DNA of 64,000 bases from Nostoc sp. 'Peltigera membranacea cyanobiont' 210A (GCF_002246015.1 NZ_NOLJ01000012.1:69455-133454), one strand, 5' to 3'; numbered from the stretch's first letter, positions 44,474 through 53,042 are shown. The notes: generated from the sequence alone by a model not told the origin. Made by a program: numbers and translations.

Positions 44474-46564
44474 ATGAGTACCTCCAGCATAATTGGAAGT
44501 ATGCAATCAGCCTTGAATTGTGCTGGTAAATGTGATTGCTGTGATAAATTACAGCAGCAAATAAATGCTATCAATGCTCGACTTTCAAGTGTTAAAAATA
44601 TTGATGAAAATGCTCTGAAAACATCAATAAAAGCTTCACTACAACCAGATTTATTTACTGCTGTAGCTGCTGCTGGTGTAGTGATTACCAACAAATTACA
44701 ACCACAGGTGGAAGCCATTAGAAAAACGGCATCCGACGCTTTTCTGGAAGCAGTGGAGAACACGAAAAAACAAAAATTACTAGAGATTGAACAAAGAGGA
44801 GTAAGTGAAACCGCTACCAGGGCGGAGAGGAATGCTGCCGAATATGCTCGACAGATGAGGCTAGCCCAACAGGAATTGACAGCAGCAAAAGGGGAGCAAG
44901 CACGATTAAATCGTGTGAATAAATCCCTTGAGCTAGCTGACACAGAACTTAGGGAGTTAAACACAAAAAATACCCGCGAAGCCGAACGACTGGCGACCAT
45001 AGAGCGCAAGAATGCGGGGAAGTTCAAAGCTTTAGAGGACACCGCTATTGCTGCCAAGAGAGAGGCGGAACTAGCGAAGGGCTTATCTAATCAAGCTATT
45101 AGTAAATCAGCGGAAGCTGTAACTGAATCCATAACCGCAAGCACCAAAGCTGCCACTGCTGGTAGGGACGCACTGAATCTATCAACAGAGATATCTGGTT
45201 TACGAGGAGTAGTGAATGGTTTCGGCGCGAAACTAAACGCTTTTGGACGCGCTGTTGCAACACTTGAAAAAGCCGTGGGTGATGCGCTAGTGACAGCTGC
45301 GGAAGCGGTCGGTATCTCCAAAGGAGCACTAGCCGCTACCGGAAGACTTGCGGGACAAGTGCTACAGATTTTCAATGTCATCGGTACAATTTTCACGATT
45401 CTTGATGGCATGGCAACAAGGATCGTGCTTGGTGAGCGCATTGATGCTGTAGAAAACGCTGTAGTGGCATTAGGTAGCGACCTGTCCCGTGTTCTCGGTA
45501 AGTTGTTGGGATTTCAAAACCGTATCGGTGCTAATGAAGCTCTCACAGCACAAGTGAAAAATATTGCCCTTGATGCCAAAGGTATAGGCGAAGCGGCTAA
45601 ATTGCAAGCAGGAGCAGCGCAGGTGACATCTGCTAGGGCGCAAGGCATTGCAGAAAGTGCTTTAGGTAATGCCAAACAAGCCCAACTGACATCTGATGGT
45701 GCAGTTCGGAATGCCGCGATCGCAAACGAGAACGCTACGACAGCTTACAAGCAAGGTGTCAAGGCGGAAGGTATCGGGCAGCAAGCTGCAAAACTCGGTG
45801 GTCAAGCGCTTGAAAAAGCGGGTCAAGCGCTGGCACTAGCAACAACAGCAATTGCAACAGTTCAGTTAGTCAGGAGCTTGCAAGGACTGAGGGGGCTAAA
45901 GGGCGACAAAGGAGATAAAGGCGATAGAGGATTCCAAGGAGCGCCCGGTATTCTAGGGCGTGATGGGATTACGACTGTTGTCCAGCTACCAGGCAGAGAC
46001 GGAAAGGACGGCAAAAACGGCAGAGACGGTAAAAGCGGGTTCCCAGGCAGAGACGGAAAGGACGGGAAGGACATGGGGCAAGCAGAAGTATTTGAATTGA
46101 AAGCGTTTATCGCAACACAACATCAACAAACGCAGGGTGTCTTAGGTAATGCAATCGCAGGTATTAAAGCATCAGTAAATACTGGTTTTGCTACCGTGGT
46201 AAATGCTTCAAGCGCTGTCGTAAATGGCGCAAATTTAGCACTATTGAACGTCGTTAACGCGAAACTAGGAACACAAGTAACGGGTGGCATTGGTGGATTA
46301 ATTACGAAAATTGCTGAAAATTCGTACATCGATAAGGCGCTTGCTGTACTAACCTTCGCAACTACATTGCACAATGCTTTGATGTTGACGAACAATCTTG
46401 CTCAAACGCTTGGAAGCATTATCAATACTGTGTTGGGATTAGTCCTACCAAAGGGTTTAGATGGAAATCCGATTGAGATTGGAGCGGTAATTGGAAAAAC
46501 AACAACGGGAGCATCCCAATTTTGCAAAAAGAGGGTGAGAAGACCAGTTTATTCGCGACTATGA
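44474..46564 (+). CDS. Coiled-coil/collagen-like protein, 5' part (truncated by IS)
   Basis: 696-aa product as it now stands; the last 18 or so residues are IS-encoded. N-terminal Cys cluster (CAGKCDCCDKLQQQ, residues 16-30). Long Ala/Glu-rich coiled coils run through about 100-230 and 330-470. Two Gly-X-Y stretches lie near 471-497 (GLKGDKGDKGDRGFQGAPG) and 506-533 (GRDGKDGKNGRDGKSG). A hydrophobic C-terminal region ends LDGNPIEIGAVIGK. Collagen-like trimers with coiled coils suit a fibre or spike. The ancestral protein had 854 aa. Confidence 0.8.
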   Translation: MSTSSIIGSMQSALNCAGKCDCCDKLQQQINAINARLSSVKNIDENALKTSIKASLQPDLFTAVAAAGVVITNKLQPQVEAIRKTASDAFLEAVENTKKQKLLEIEQRGVSETATRAERNAAEYARQMRLAQQELTAAKGEQARLNRVNKSLELADTELRELNTKNTREAERLATIERKNAGKFKALEDTAIAAKREAELAKGLSNQAISKSAEAVTESITASTKAATAGRDALNLSTEISGLRGVVNGFGAKLNAFGRAVATLEKAVGDALVTAAEAVGISKGALAATGRLAGQVLQIFNVIGTIFTILDGMATRIVLGERIDAVENAVVALGSDLSRVLGKLLGFQNRIGANEALTAQVKNIALDAKGIGEAAKLQAGAAQVTSARAQGIAESALGNAKQAQLTSDGAVRNAAIANENATTAYKQGVKAEGIGQQAAKLGGQALEKAGQALALATTAIATVQLVRSLQGLRGLKGDKGDKGDRGFQGAPGILGRDGITTVVQLPGRDGKDGKNGRDGKSGFPGRDGKDGKDMGQAEVFELKAFIATQHQQTQGVLGNAIAGIKASVNTGFATVVNASSAVVNGANLALLNVVNAKLGTQVTGGIGGLITKIAENSYIDKALAVLTFATTLHNALMLTNNLAQTLGSIINTVLGLVLPKGLDGNPIEIGAVIGKTTTGASQFCKKRVRRPVYSRL

Positions 46565-46576
46565 CTCGCGAATAAA
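46548..46576. repeat. IS subterminal hairpin, left
   Basis: TTTATTCGCGA (46548-46558), loop CTATGAC, TCGCGAATAAA (46566-46576). Related hairpins: 47754-47774 and 48213-48241. Confidence 0.8.
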
Positions 46577-46642
46577 TGGGGGCTGTACATCAACACAAGA
46601 ATTCGAGAGAATTATTTGTGTTCAATCTCAAGATCAAGGCCA

Positions 46643-47718
46643 ATGACCCCAGAAGATAAAAAACAGTTGGATGCACACGTAAAAGCCATCGCCAAGATTC
46701 TGTATAAAAACACGCCACCCTCAAAAATCGAAACCTTTGAAGGAATCGAAACAGCCGTTCGAGATCAGGTACTGGAACACGTCAGCCCGAAAATCGCTTT
46801 TTTTTTATTGGAGAAAAAACGGGAACGACCAGAGGACGCAGCCGAACCATAAGAAGTTGTGTCGGGAAAATAATCATCACAAGACTTCAAGCATTGCGTT
46901 TGGGAATAGAACCATATAGGCGATTTAGCCCACTGCTAGAAAAGTGCTGTTTATTACTGGCAGCAAACGTTTCATTCCAAGATGCAGAAAAAGACTTAAA
47001 GGTGATGACCGGGATAGAAGTAGGTCATAGCACCTATCATCGTCAAGTCCAGAAGGTGGATACATCCCCTCCAAACGTCAAACAGAAATTAACAGAAGTG
47101 TGTTTGGATGGGGGAAAAGTACGGTTACGCTCTCAAGAGAAAGGAAAACCTGCGTACTGGAAAGAGTATAAAACAGGCAGATTGCAGGGGATATATTACG
47201 GAGCATTCTTTCAAGATAATCTCGGACTTACTAATTGGGTCAACAGTCAAAACATCGGTAAAACACTTTACTGCTTAGGAGATGGACATGACGGGATATG
47301 GAATCTATTTGCAGAAATAGCCGATTCGGATATTCGGCAAGAAATTTTAGACTGGTATCATTTGAAAGAAAACCTGTATAAAATACGAGCCACTAAAAAA
47401 TTTCTGGTGGACATTGAAGCTGAACTTTGGCACGGACAAGTAGAACCAGCAATCACCAAACTCAAAAAATGCAAATATGTGGGAGCAACCCAGTTCATCA
47501 ACTATCTATGTAAACACCGACATCGGTTGATAAATTATATGTACTTCCAAGCAGAACAATTAAGCTCCATTGGTTCTGGAGCAGTGGAGTCAGCCGTCAA
47601 ACAAATAGATAAGCGACTACAAATAGTAGGAGCTTGCTGGAAGTATGAAAATTTACCACAGATGCTGTCTTTACGTTGTGCCTACTTAAATGGCTTCCTA
47701 GCGCCCAGCTTTGGATAA
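46643..47718 (+). CDS. ISKra4-like transposase, probable -1 frameshift
   Basis: Two frames. The first runs from ATG 46643 (MTPEDKKQLDAHVKAIAKIL) to a stop at 46852. The second covers most of the protein (RFSPLLEKCCLLLAANVSFQ, CLDGGKVRLR, LDWYHLKENL, GSGAVESAVKQIDKR). They join by a -1 shift on a run of nine T (46798-46806), giving join(46643..46804,46804..47718), 358 aa. The shifted reading across the joint (GEKTGTTRGRSRTIRSC) is the sequence I expect in this family. Programmed slippage, rather than a disabling mutation, is likely. Confidence 0.85.
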
Positions 47719-47793
47719 GTAAATAAATCGCACAAACTCTCTTTCTCTTGTACTTCGCGAGTTACAATCGCGAATAGTTTTGTGTGCCTGTGT

Positions 47794-48204
47794 ATGCCAA
47801 AACCAAGAGCCAACGATGCGGAACTTGATAAAATCGCTCGATTTGAGCGGATTAAGAAAGCGATTACAGTTTTAGAAAAACAACAAGCTATTATATTAAG
47901 GCAGGGGGCGCTTGCTCCACAAGGAGCTTGGGTAGCGCGTTACCAAGTCCGCCAAAATCTGAAGAAGTATTGGTACTATAAATTACAAGCCTCTACTCCT
48001 TGCTTACCTCAAGCCACATCTTCAAAACTGAGTAAATACAAGCATTTAGGCAAAGCTGGTACTACTGAACATATTGATGCTGTTATGTCTGTTTTTAGAC
48101 GTTCTATTTGGGAAGAGATACAGAGAATAATTGATACTCTTGATGATTGCCTTCTAGATATTAGTTCTGGGTCTGAGCAAGAGGAGGAAGACCCACAAGA
48201 TTAA
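47794..48204 (+). CDS. Passenger ORF of the IS
   Basis: 136-aa soluble protein with a helical start (DAELDKIARFERIKKAITVL) and acidic end (EQEEEDPQD). The central VRQNLKKYWYYKLQA and KYKHLGKAGTTEHID stretches look conserved in type. GTG 47782 is an alternative start. It lies between two of the three IS hairpins. Role unknown. Confidence 0.6.
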   Translation: MPKPRANDAELDKIARFERIKKAITVLEKQQAIILRQGALAPQGAWVARYQVRQNLKKYWYYKLQASTPCLPQATSSKLSKYKHLGKAGTTEHIDAVMSVFRRSIWEEIQRIIDTLDDCLLDISSGSEQEEEDPQD

Positions 48205-48239
48205 GTCCCTATATTATTCGCGATGAAACCTCGCGAATA

Positions 48240-48818
48240 ATGTTTCTTTCTTTATTTTTACACATTTGGGATGCTCCCACAACAACAGCATTGATTCAAG
48301 ATGCTATTGGAGTTGATAATTACACCAAGTTAAGCCAAGAATGGGCGATGGCTAACAGAATATATCAAGCCTCAGCCAATGTTTTCAACGCAATAACGAA
48401 CGCAGTAAGTACTCTGGTAAATGCGCTAGAAGTTATTGGAAGTCATGTCGCTAAAATTGGCAATGCACTTAAGACGTGGCTTGTATTGGGACAGAAAGCT
48501 TACGAGTGGTTCCACCCTAATCCAAATTTTCACAACAAGTATTTTACCTTTCTAAACAATGCTGAAACAGGAGCTAATACCATACAAGCAGTGGTGCAGG
48601 TTCCAGTAAGTATTGTTGAAGCGAAAAATCAAATTGATACTTCTAACGCTGAATTTAAATCAGCTATTCAAGGCGACAAAAACAGCGACAATACGCCAAA
48701 AGAAAGCGGTATAAAAACCGAAGAGAATAAGGATAAAAAAGCAGAGGTTGACCTGAGTAAAGCTAACTCTCAGCCATTTAGCTTTGATTTCTCTGATTTA
48801 TTTGACGGAGAAGACTAG
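48240..48818 (+). pseudogene. 3' part of the collagen-like protein gene
   Basis: From 48287 the frame is the natural continuation of the 44474 gene: removing the IS and one ACAACAAC gives GKTTTALIQDAIGVDNY without a frame change. The remaining 177 residues include ANRIYQASANVFNAITNAVS and AYEWFHPNPNFHNKYF. The frame also has an ATG at 48240 inside the IS, so a separate fragment might still be made. Confidence 0.85.
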
Positions 48819-48820
48819 TA

Positions 48821-49663
48821 ATGTCTATTCCAGATAATGCAGCAGAACATCTCCAACAAACTTATAGAACTGAATTTAATCGACGGGTAGATAGATTTTT
48901 TAGGGATGTTGAAGGCAATGGTGATTTATCATCGCCGCGTGGATCGCTAAAATTGGCGTGCAGGATTGCTGATGACGACAACGACGCAATAATGAATATG
49001 CGTCACAACTTATTTTTTAATGTAATCGGCTATAGCAGGAAAAATTTAGCTGTAGTTTATGGCTCAAAATTTGATACCGCTCCCCCAGTTGCTGGGCATC
49101 CCCAGCTATTTTTATATTTCTCGCAAGACGGAGCGGCCCAGCCATCGGATGAACCATTGATTGAACATGAAAAAAGTTGCAGGTTAATGAATTTTTCATG
49201 CACTAGTGAAGGCGTGAAACCTACTATCACCAAGGCTGACATGACCGCAATTGCGAATGAAATTAAAACTTTATTTTTAGATAATAAAAAAGGAATTACT
49301 TATACTACCGGGAATAAATCAGCAAGCTACACTGACCCAGATAACGGTTTTGCTAAAGGAAATTATTTGTTGGTAAATTCTAAGGCTGACGCGGTGAATA
49401 TATACACAAAAATGTGTAACGCAATTGATGTACCTTTCAAGGGTGAATCGCACATAGTTTTAAACGATCCAGATAAAGCGAGTACAACCACAGCGACGGC
49501 TGGGAAGACAACTATTCTAGGCAAGCAGCGCAACAACAGGCGATACAGGCCAATAGCTATACTCCGATTTCGATACGCTTACATCTCACTGGGAAATCTA
49601 ATCCCCCCTGTGTTTTTAATTGATACCACGTTCAGAAACCAGTCATTAGTTAGCTTTTTGTAG
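48821..49663 (+). CDS. Unknown cassette protein 3
   Basis: 280-aa soluble alpha/beta protein with no recognised family. GGAG lies 10 nt before the ATG. Starts 2 bases after the previous stop. Size would suit a coat or enzyme subunit, but no fold can be assigned by eye. Confidence 0.6.
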   Translation: MSIPDNAAEHLQQTYRTEFNRRVDRFFRDVEGNGDLSSPRGSLKLACRIADDDNDAIMNMRHNLFFNVIGYSRKNLAVVYGSKFDTAPPVAGHPQLFLYFSQDGAAQPSDEPLIEHEKSCRLMNFSCTSEGVKPTITKADMTAIANEIKTLFLDNKKGITYTTGNKSASYTDPDNGFAKGNYLLVNSKADAVNIYTKMCNAIDVPFKGESHIVLNDPDKASTTTATAGKTTILGKQRNNRRYRPIAILRFRYAYISLGNLIPPVFLIDTTFRNQSLVSFL

Positions 49664-49712
49664 CCGATGGCTGAGAAATACCAACGAAACCTATTAGGTT
49701 TCTGGGTAGGGA

Positions 49713-49769
49713 AAGGAGGGAAAATATCACTTATGGTTGGTATAAAAGTAAACCTAAGTAAGTGAATTT
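49713..49769 (+). promoter_or_regulatory. Hairpin between strong Shine-Dalgarno and ATG
   Basis: AAGGAGGG (49713-49720), AAAATA, then stem TCACTTA (49727-49733) with TAAGTGA (49759-49765) and inner GGTT/AACC, then ATTT and ATG 49770. Unfolded distance is 49 nt; folded, about 10 nt. A ten-codon ORF (MVGIKVNLSK) starts at 49733 within it. Confidence 0.65.
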
Positions 49770-50345
49770 ATGAGCTTCCGCGACTTACGCCGATACGAAT
49801 CTCAAAAGGCAGCATACGATGCCTATAAGGCTTGGCAAGCACTCACGCCAGACTTGAAGCAGGCTGCATTTGCCGCCATAACAGATGAGACAAAGCGAGC
49901 CAAGCCAGAACGGATTCTTGGATACTTATCTCCTTTCAATCAGCTTGGGGCAACTCTTAAGCATATAAAAATGCCCGTCCTGAAGAAAGCCCAGGAAGGG
50001 CAAGGATCTGCGGTAGGAAATGCTTTAGCGACCGCTCTTGATGCTTTTTATACAGATGATACTGAAGTTGTTCCAGTGGGAGGAGCAATTGATTACAAGC
50101 GGTTTAAAGCGGCAAAATTGTCATTCACTCTGCGAAGTTCTTTTACCAAGAAAAATAGCCGAATCACAAAGCGGGCATATCTCAAGCCCGATGTAGATAC
50201 CTACTCTGCACCTTTTGGGCAGTCTGTTGGCGGACAAGATTATGCAGCAGCTTTGGTGATTCTCGTTCCCCTGGCTAATACCTGGACGGAAGCGGCAACC
50301 GCACCAGCTAAACGCTCATACAAATTTACGCCAGAAGGTGCATAA
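49770..50345 (+). CDS. Unknown cassette protein 4
   Basis: 191-aa protein. An N-terminal helical part (SFRDLRRYESQKAAYDAYKA) is followed by a basic, beta-rich part (SFTLRSSFTKKNSRITKRAY). Gene spacing and length suggest a structural or nucleic-acid-binding protein. No known family. Confidence 0.65.
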   Translation: MSFRDLRRYESQKAAYDAYKAWQALTPDLKQAAFAAITDETKRAKPERILGYLSPFNQLGATLKHIKMPVLKKAQEGQGSAVGNALATALDAFYTDDTEVVPVGGAIDYKRFKAAKLSFTLRSSFTKKNSRITKRAYLKPDVDTYSAPFGQSVGGQDYAAALVILVPLANTWTEAATAPAKRSYKFTPEGA

Positions 50346-50347
50346 AG

Positions 50348-50611
50348 ATGAGCCAGATAGCGCAAAGAACCAGCATTATCTGGACTCCACAAGATGATAT
50401 CGACTTACTTGCTGTTTCACTTGATGCTGCTGACGATGCTGATTTTTTGGGCATGATTAACATTAATCAGGCTGCTAGAGACTGGCTTGACAACAAAATA
50501 TCGCTAAGTGACTATTGCGATATTTTGCAGATGAACGGCATTTCCGATCCTTTTGAACTCGTGGATGATTTTTGCGAACATACTGAGTTAATCATGAGGA
50601 TGGGACTATAG
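50348..50611 (+). CDS. Small acidic protein
   Basis: 87-aa acidic protein (DDIDLLAVSLDAADDADFLG). GAAGGTG precedes the ATG. Adjacent genes abut on both sides. Function unknown. Confidence 0.6.
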   Translation: MSQIAQRTSIIWTPQDDIDLLAVSLDAADDADFLGMININQAARDWLDNKISLSDYCDILQMNGISDPFELVDDFCEHTELIMRMGL

Positions 50612-51052
50612 ATGGGCAGGATATTAGAGTTACAGAATGGGGATAATTTCTCTCTTCAATACACTAACTCTGTGCCTGCCACTTCTATAGAGATGGTGAA
50701 TGGTAAAAACATTTATGCCAAGTTGACTGAAATAATAATTCCTGTGGTTTTTAGTAAGTCTATTATTTTAATCAACGTTTCTACAAGCATTCCAGTCGGT
50801 AAGATTTGGCGTTATGCCGGACGCTGTAGGCAAATTTTTCCTACAGCTTTAGGCGATTCATTTGTGGATGAAAAAACATTGTTTCTTGGTAAAAGAAACT
50901 TGATATTTTTCTCAGATTTTTCGTCTGATTATACTATTACTTACCTGCCGCCATCATGGTTTTACGAGGTGAGCATAGTGATTTACCAGTACGACGGTCT
51001 TGATACTAATAATGATCTGGCACGAATTGAATCTAAAATTGATGCTCTTTAA
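50612..51052 (+). CDS. Unknown cassette protein 5, beta-rich
   Basis: 146-aa predicted beta-rich protein (TEIIIPVVFSKSIILINVST). Starts directly after the previous stop. Possibly structural; no family recognised. Confidence 0.6.
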   Translation: MGRILELQNGDNFSLQYTNSVPATSIEMVNGKNIYAKLTEIIIPVVFSKSIILINVSTSIPVGKIWRYAGRCRQIFPTALGDSFVDEKTLFLGKRNLIFFSDFSSDYTITYLPPSWFYEVSIVIYQYDGLDTNNDLARIESKIDAL

Positions 51053-51057
51053 ATTAA

Positions 51058-51480
51058 ATGATTACTACAAGGTCGGAAATAGCTGTTACTTCTTCTACTA
51101 GTCCCAGAATGGAATTCACACTTCAAGACACAGGCGTATTTATAGGAGTTATTGGTAGCTTGGTGATGCTCTCCGGTGTAGCAATATCCATCATTAGTAA
51201 GATAAATAAAATCTCATTTACAGTTGATGGGATACAGGATGCTCTTAAGCTTCACGCTACCAATGCCGAAAAAATTAAGGATTTGGACAAACGACTTGAC
51301 ATACACCTACAAGATTATGTCAACTACAAAGATGCAAATCTCCTTTCGCACAACGGCTTGGGCAATCTGATCGAGCACAAATGGGAGAGATCCGAAGAAG
51401 AATTCGACGCAATCAAGGGAAGCATTAAAGAGCTTCAAGGATTTCTCCACCGAAATAATGATTTCAAGATCCGGGAATAA
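51058..51480 (+). CDS. Single-pass membrane coiled-coil protein
   Basis: 140-aa protein with one transmembrane helix (residues 24-46, TGVFIGVIGSLVMLSGVAIS) and a helical soluble tail (KIKDLDKRLDIHLQDYVNYK). Last gene of the cassette. Topology resembles small phage or secretion accessory proteins; function unknown. Confidence 0.6.
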   Translation: MITTRSEIAVTSSTSPRMEFTLQDTGVFIGVIGSLVMLSGVAISIISKINKISFTVDGIQDALKLHATNAEKIKDLDKRLDIHLQDYVNYKDANLLSHNGLGNLIEHKWERSEEEFDAIKGSIKELQGFLHRNNDFKIRE

Positions 51481-51492
51481 TCCTCTGGGGAT

Positions 51493-51627
51493 TCAGGGTA
51501 ACTGAAACTTTTTGTAGCAAGCTGGACAGATTAAATCTTTGCCCAAAAGCTTGAGGTCGGAGTACTTGCCACACTTAAAGCAAGTGCCTTCTAAATGGAT
51601 TGTTCCAATCTTAAGTTTTGCTTTCAT
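51493..51627 (-). CDS. Zinc-ribbon small protein
   Basis: 44-aa frame with two CxxC pairs, GTCFKCGK and LICPACYK, 18 residues apart. Flanked by direct repeats CTGGGGATTCA (51485-51495 and 51635-51645). Confidence 0.55.
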   Translation of the reverse strand: MKAKLKIGTIHLEGTCFKCGKYSDLKLLGKDLICPACYKKFQLP

Positions 51628-51685
51628 TCAAGGTCTGGGGATTCACTCTAGTAATTTCGGATGCAGGCTATACCAGTCTCGAAAA

Positions 51686-51761
51686 TACGGGTATCCCCTG
51701 ATGCAAGCATCAATGGAACCCGTAGATGGTGGAATGAGTTGCTCTATCAACTCAAGTCACT
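51686..51761 (+). promoter_or_regulatory. Structured 5' leader B, homologous to leader A
   Basis: Stem 1: TACGGGT (51686-51692) with ACCCGTA (51718-51724), inner TGATGC/GCATCA. Then ATGGTGGA. Stem 2: TGAGTTG (51735-51741) with CAACTCA (51748-51754), then AGTCACT and ATG 51762. Stem bases differ from leader A but pairing is kept. Confidence 0.7.
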
Positions 51762-52082
51762 ATGGAAATTTTAATCATTATTCAAGTAGCGTTTTTCTGT
51801 TTATTGGTGCTACTGGCAATCATCCACATACTGCAACTGATATACATTGAGTGGCGCAAACCTGATACAGAAAGCCCACGCCAACCATCTGGCAAAGTTT
51901 CTCAATCATACCGTAACGACCCCAAAAACAGAGCATTGCAAGGTGACTTACTTGTATTGCTTAAAGGTGATGTAGCCACAGCGAAGCGTCTTTTGCTACA
52001 GCAGAGGCGACGCAACCCCGGTCAAGCAGACAACTGGTATTTAGAAAAAGTAATTTACGACCTGGAACGCGATCGGCATTGA
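51762..52082 (+). CDS. Single-pass membrane protein, paralog of the 37596 gene
   Basis: 106-aa protein with an N-terminal membrane helix (VAFFCLLVLLAIIHILQLIY) and a basic C-terminal domain ending NPGQADNWYLEKVIYDLERD. The 170-aa protein at 37596 shares this ending and the MEIL start but has an extra coiled coil. Both carry the same structured leader. Function unknown. Confidence 0.7.
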   Translation: MEILIIIQVAFFCLLVLLAIIHILQLIYIEWRKPDTESPRQPSGKVSQSYRNDPKNRALQGDLLVLLKGDVATAKRLLLQQRRRNPGQADNWYLEKVIYDLERDRH

Positions 52083-52111
52083 ACAAAATCTCCATTTTGT
52101 CACTTGGGCGG

Positions 52112-52300
52112 TCAATAAGGGTAATCCTCATACTCTTCATCGCCTCTTTTTTCTAGTTGGCAAGTTTCAAGTATTTCTGCATCACACAAATTGCAGCAAG
52201 CTCCGGCATGATTCCAAGAGGAAGTAAGCTTAAATTCAAATCCGGGGTCTAATTCCCCGTCCTCAATTTCTTGGTCACACCAAGGGCACTCAATCTTCAT
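52112..52300 (-). CDS. Zinc-finger small protein
   Basis: 62-aa acidic protein with ECPWCDQEI and ACCNLCDAE, i.e. CxxC pairs of a zinc ribbon. Third in a row of small minus-strand genes. Confidence 0.6.
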   Translation of the reverse strand: MKIECPWCDQEIEDGELDPGFEFKLTSSWNHAGACCNLCDAEILETCQLEKRGDEEYEDYPY

Positions 52301-52313
52301 AATTCCTAGAACG

Positions 52314-52451
52314 TCACTTTTTATTAAGCAGAAATTTGGCTAAGGAACATTGAGCCAAACAACTAGGGGGGAAATGGATGTTAACTGTTCCTTTCCGCTT
52401 TGAAAGCGATACTTCACTATTGCAATCGGTACAGGTGTATTTCTCTGCCAT
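52314..52451 (-). CDS. Small Cys-rich protein
   Basis: 45-aa frame, start MAEKYTCTDCNSEVSLSKR, with CTDC and two later Cys (SCLAQC). Possible half zinc ribbon. 13 bases upstream of the 62-aa gene. Confidence 0.45.
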   Translation of the reverse strand: MAEKYTCTDCNSEVSLSKRKGTVNIHFPPSCLAQCSLAKFLLNKK

Positions 52452-52469
52452 TACGTTATTCCGTTTTTG

Positions 52470-52631
52470 TCACTTCAAGCCCAATTCCCTCAATCCCTCG
52501 TTGAGTTCTGCCTCAAATTTATCCCTAAACTCTTGGGGCATCTCTTCCCAGAGCGGAACGGTCTTCCCTGATTTTTGCAAAACTTCCACAACCGACTGAT
52601 AGCATTTTTCAGCCAAATTTTGTATAGTCAT
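52470..52631 (-). CDS. Small helical protein
   Basis: 53-aa frame (MTIQNLAEKCYQSVVEVLQK, ending ELGLK). GGGAATC precedes the ATG. First of the minus-strand small-gene row. Function unknown. Confidence 0.45.
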   Translation of the reverse strand: MTIQNLAEKCYQSVVEVLQKSGKTVPLWEEMPQEFRDKFEAELNEGLRELGLK

Positions 52632-52888
52632 GATTCCCTTTTTCTCACATTTTAAACTTCCAGTGGATGCACTAGAGACTCCACTGGACAGTGAGCGTTT
52701 TTATTTAAATTAGTCAAAGCTTCAATGCTGTTTATCCTTGACAGACAAGGCTTTTAGAGTAGAGCGTTTGCTCGGTTTAGTCAAGAATTAGTCAAGGGCA
52801 GGTTTGGAAGCCTGCAAAGGTGGGTGACCTGAGATTCAGGGTAACTGAAACTTTTACGGGGACTCTAGACAATTATGATTCGGTTTGT

Positions 52889-53029
52889 ATGAAAATTTTA
52901 GAACCAAAGCAAACTCTTCCTTGGCTGACAAGAATTTCAGATAGAGCATTGAGAGAGGCACATACCCAAGAGCGGCGTAAACAATTCCGTGACACATTAG
53001 AACGGATTAGACGGCTTTCTCGCCGATAG
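52889..53029 (+). CDS. Doubtful small basic protein
   Basis: 46-aa basic frame (ERRKQFRDTLERIRRLSRR ending). A GTG at 52820 would extend it through a repeated sequence, which I do not trust. Confidence 0.3.
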   Translation: MKILEPKQTLPWLTRISDRALREAHTQERRKQFRDTLERIRRLSRR

Positions 53030-53042
53030 ACTCACTGGGGAT

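Larger units (their letters stand above)
46507..48278 (+). mobile_element. ISKra4-like insertion sequence with passenger gene
   Basis: 1772 bp. Terminal inverted repeats GGGAGCATCCCAA (46507-46519) and TTGGGATGCTCCC (48266-48278), perfect over 13 bp. 8-bp target duplication ACAACAAC (46499-46506 and 48279-48286). Contains a transposase in two frames, a 136-aa passenger ORF and three hairpins sharing TTCGCGA/TCGCGAA arms with 7-nt loops. Confidence 0.92.

Noticed and set aside
46548-48241. Hairpins with TTATTCGCGA arms as the ends of the IS
   Set aside because: The true ends are further out: the GGGAGCATCCCAA inverted repeats are flanked by an exact 8-bp duplication and their removal restores the host gene.
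43724-51480. Tailed prophage interpretation
   Set aside because: No terminase, portal, major capsid, tape measure or lysis gene can be recognised, and the gene order does not match tailed phages.
51539-51850. 103-aa plus-strand frame
   Set aside because: It crosses the zinc-ribbon gene in antisense, the structured leader and the start of the 51762 gene; the homologous leader at 37525 has no matching frame.
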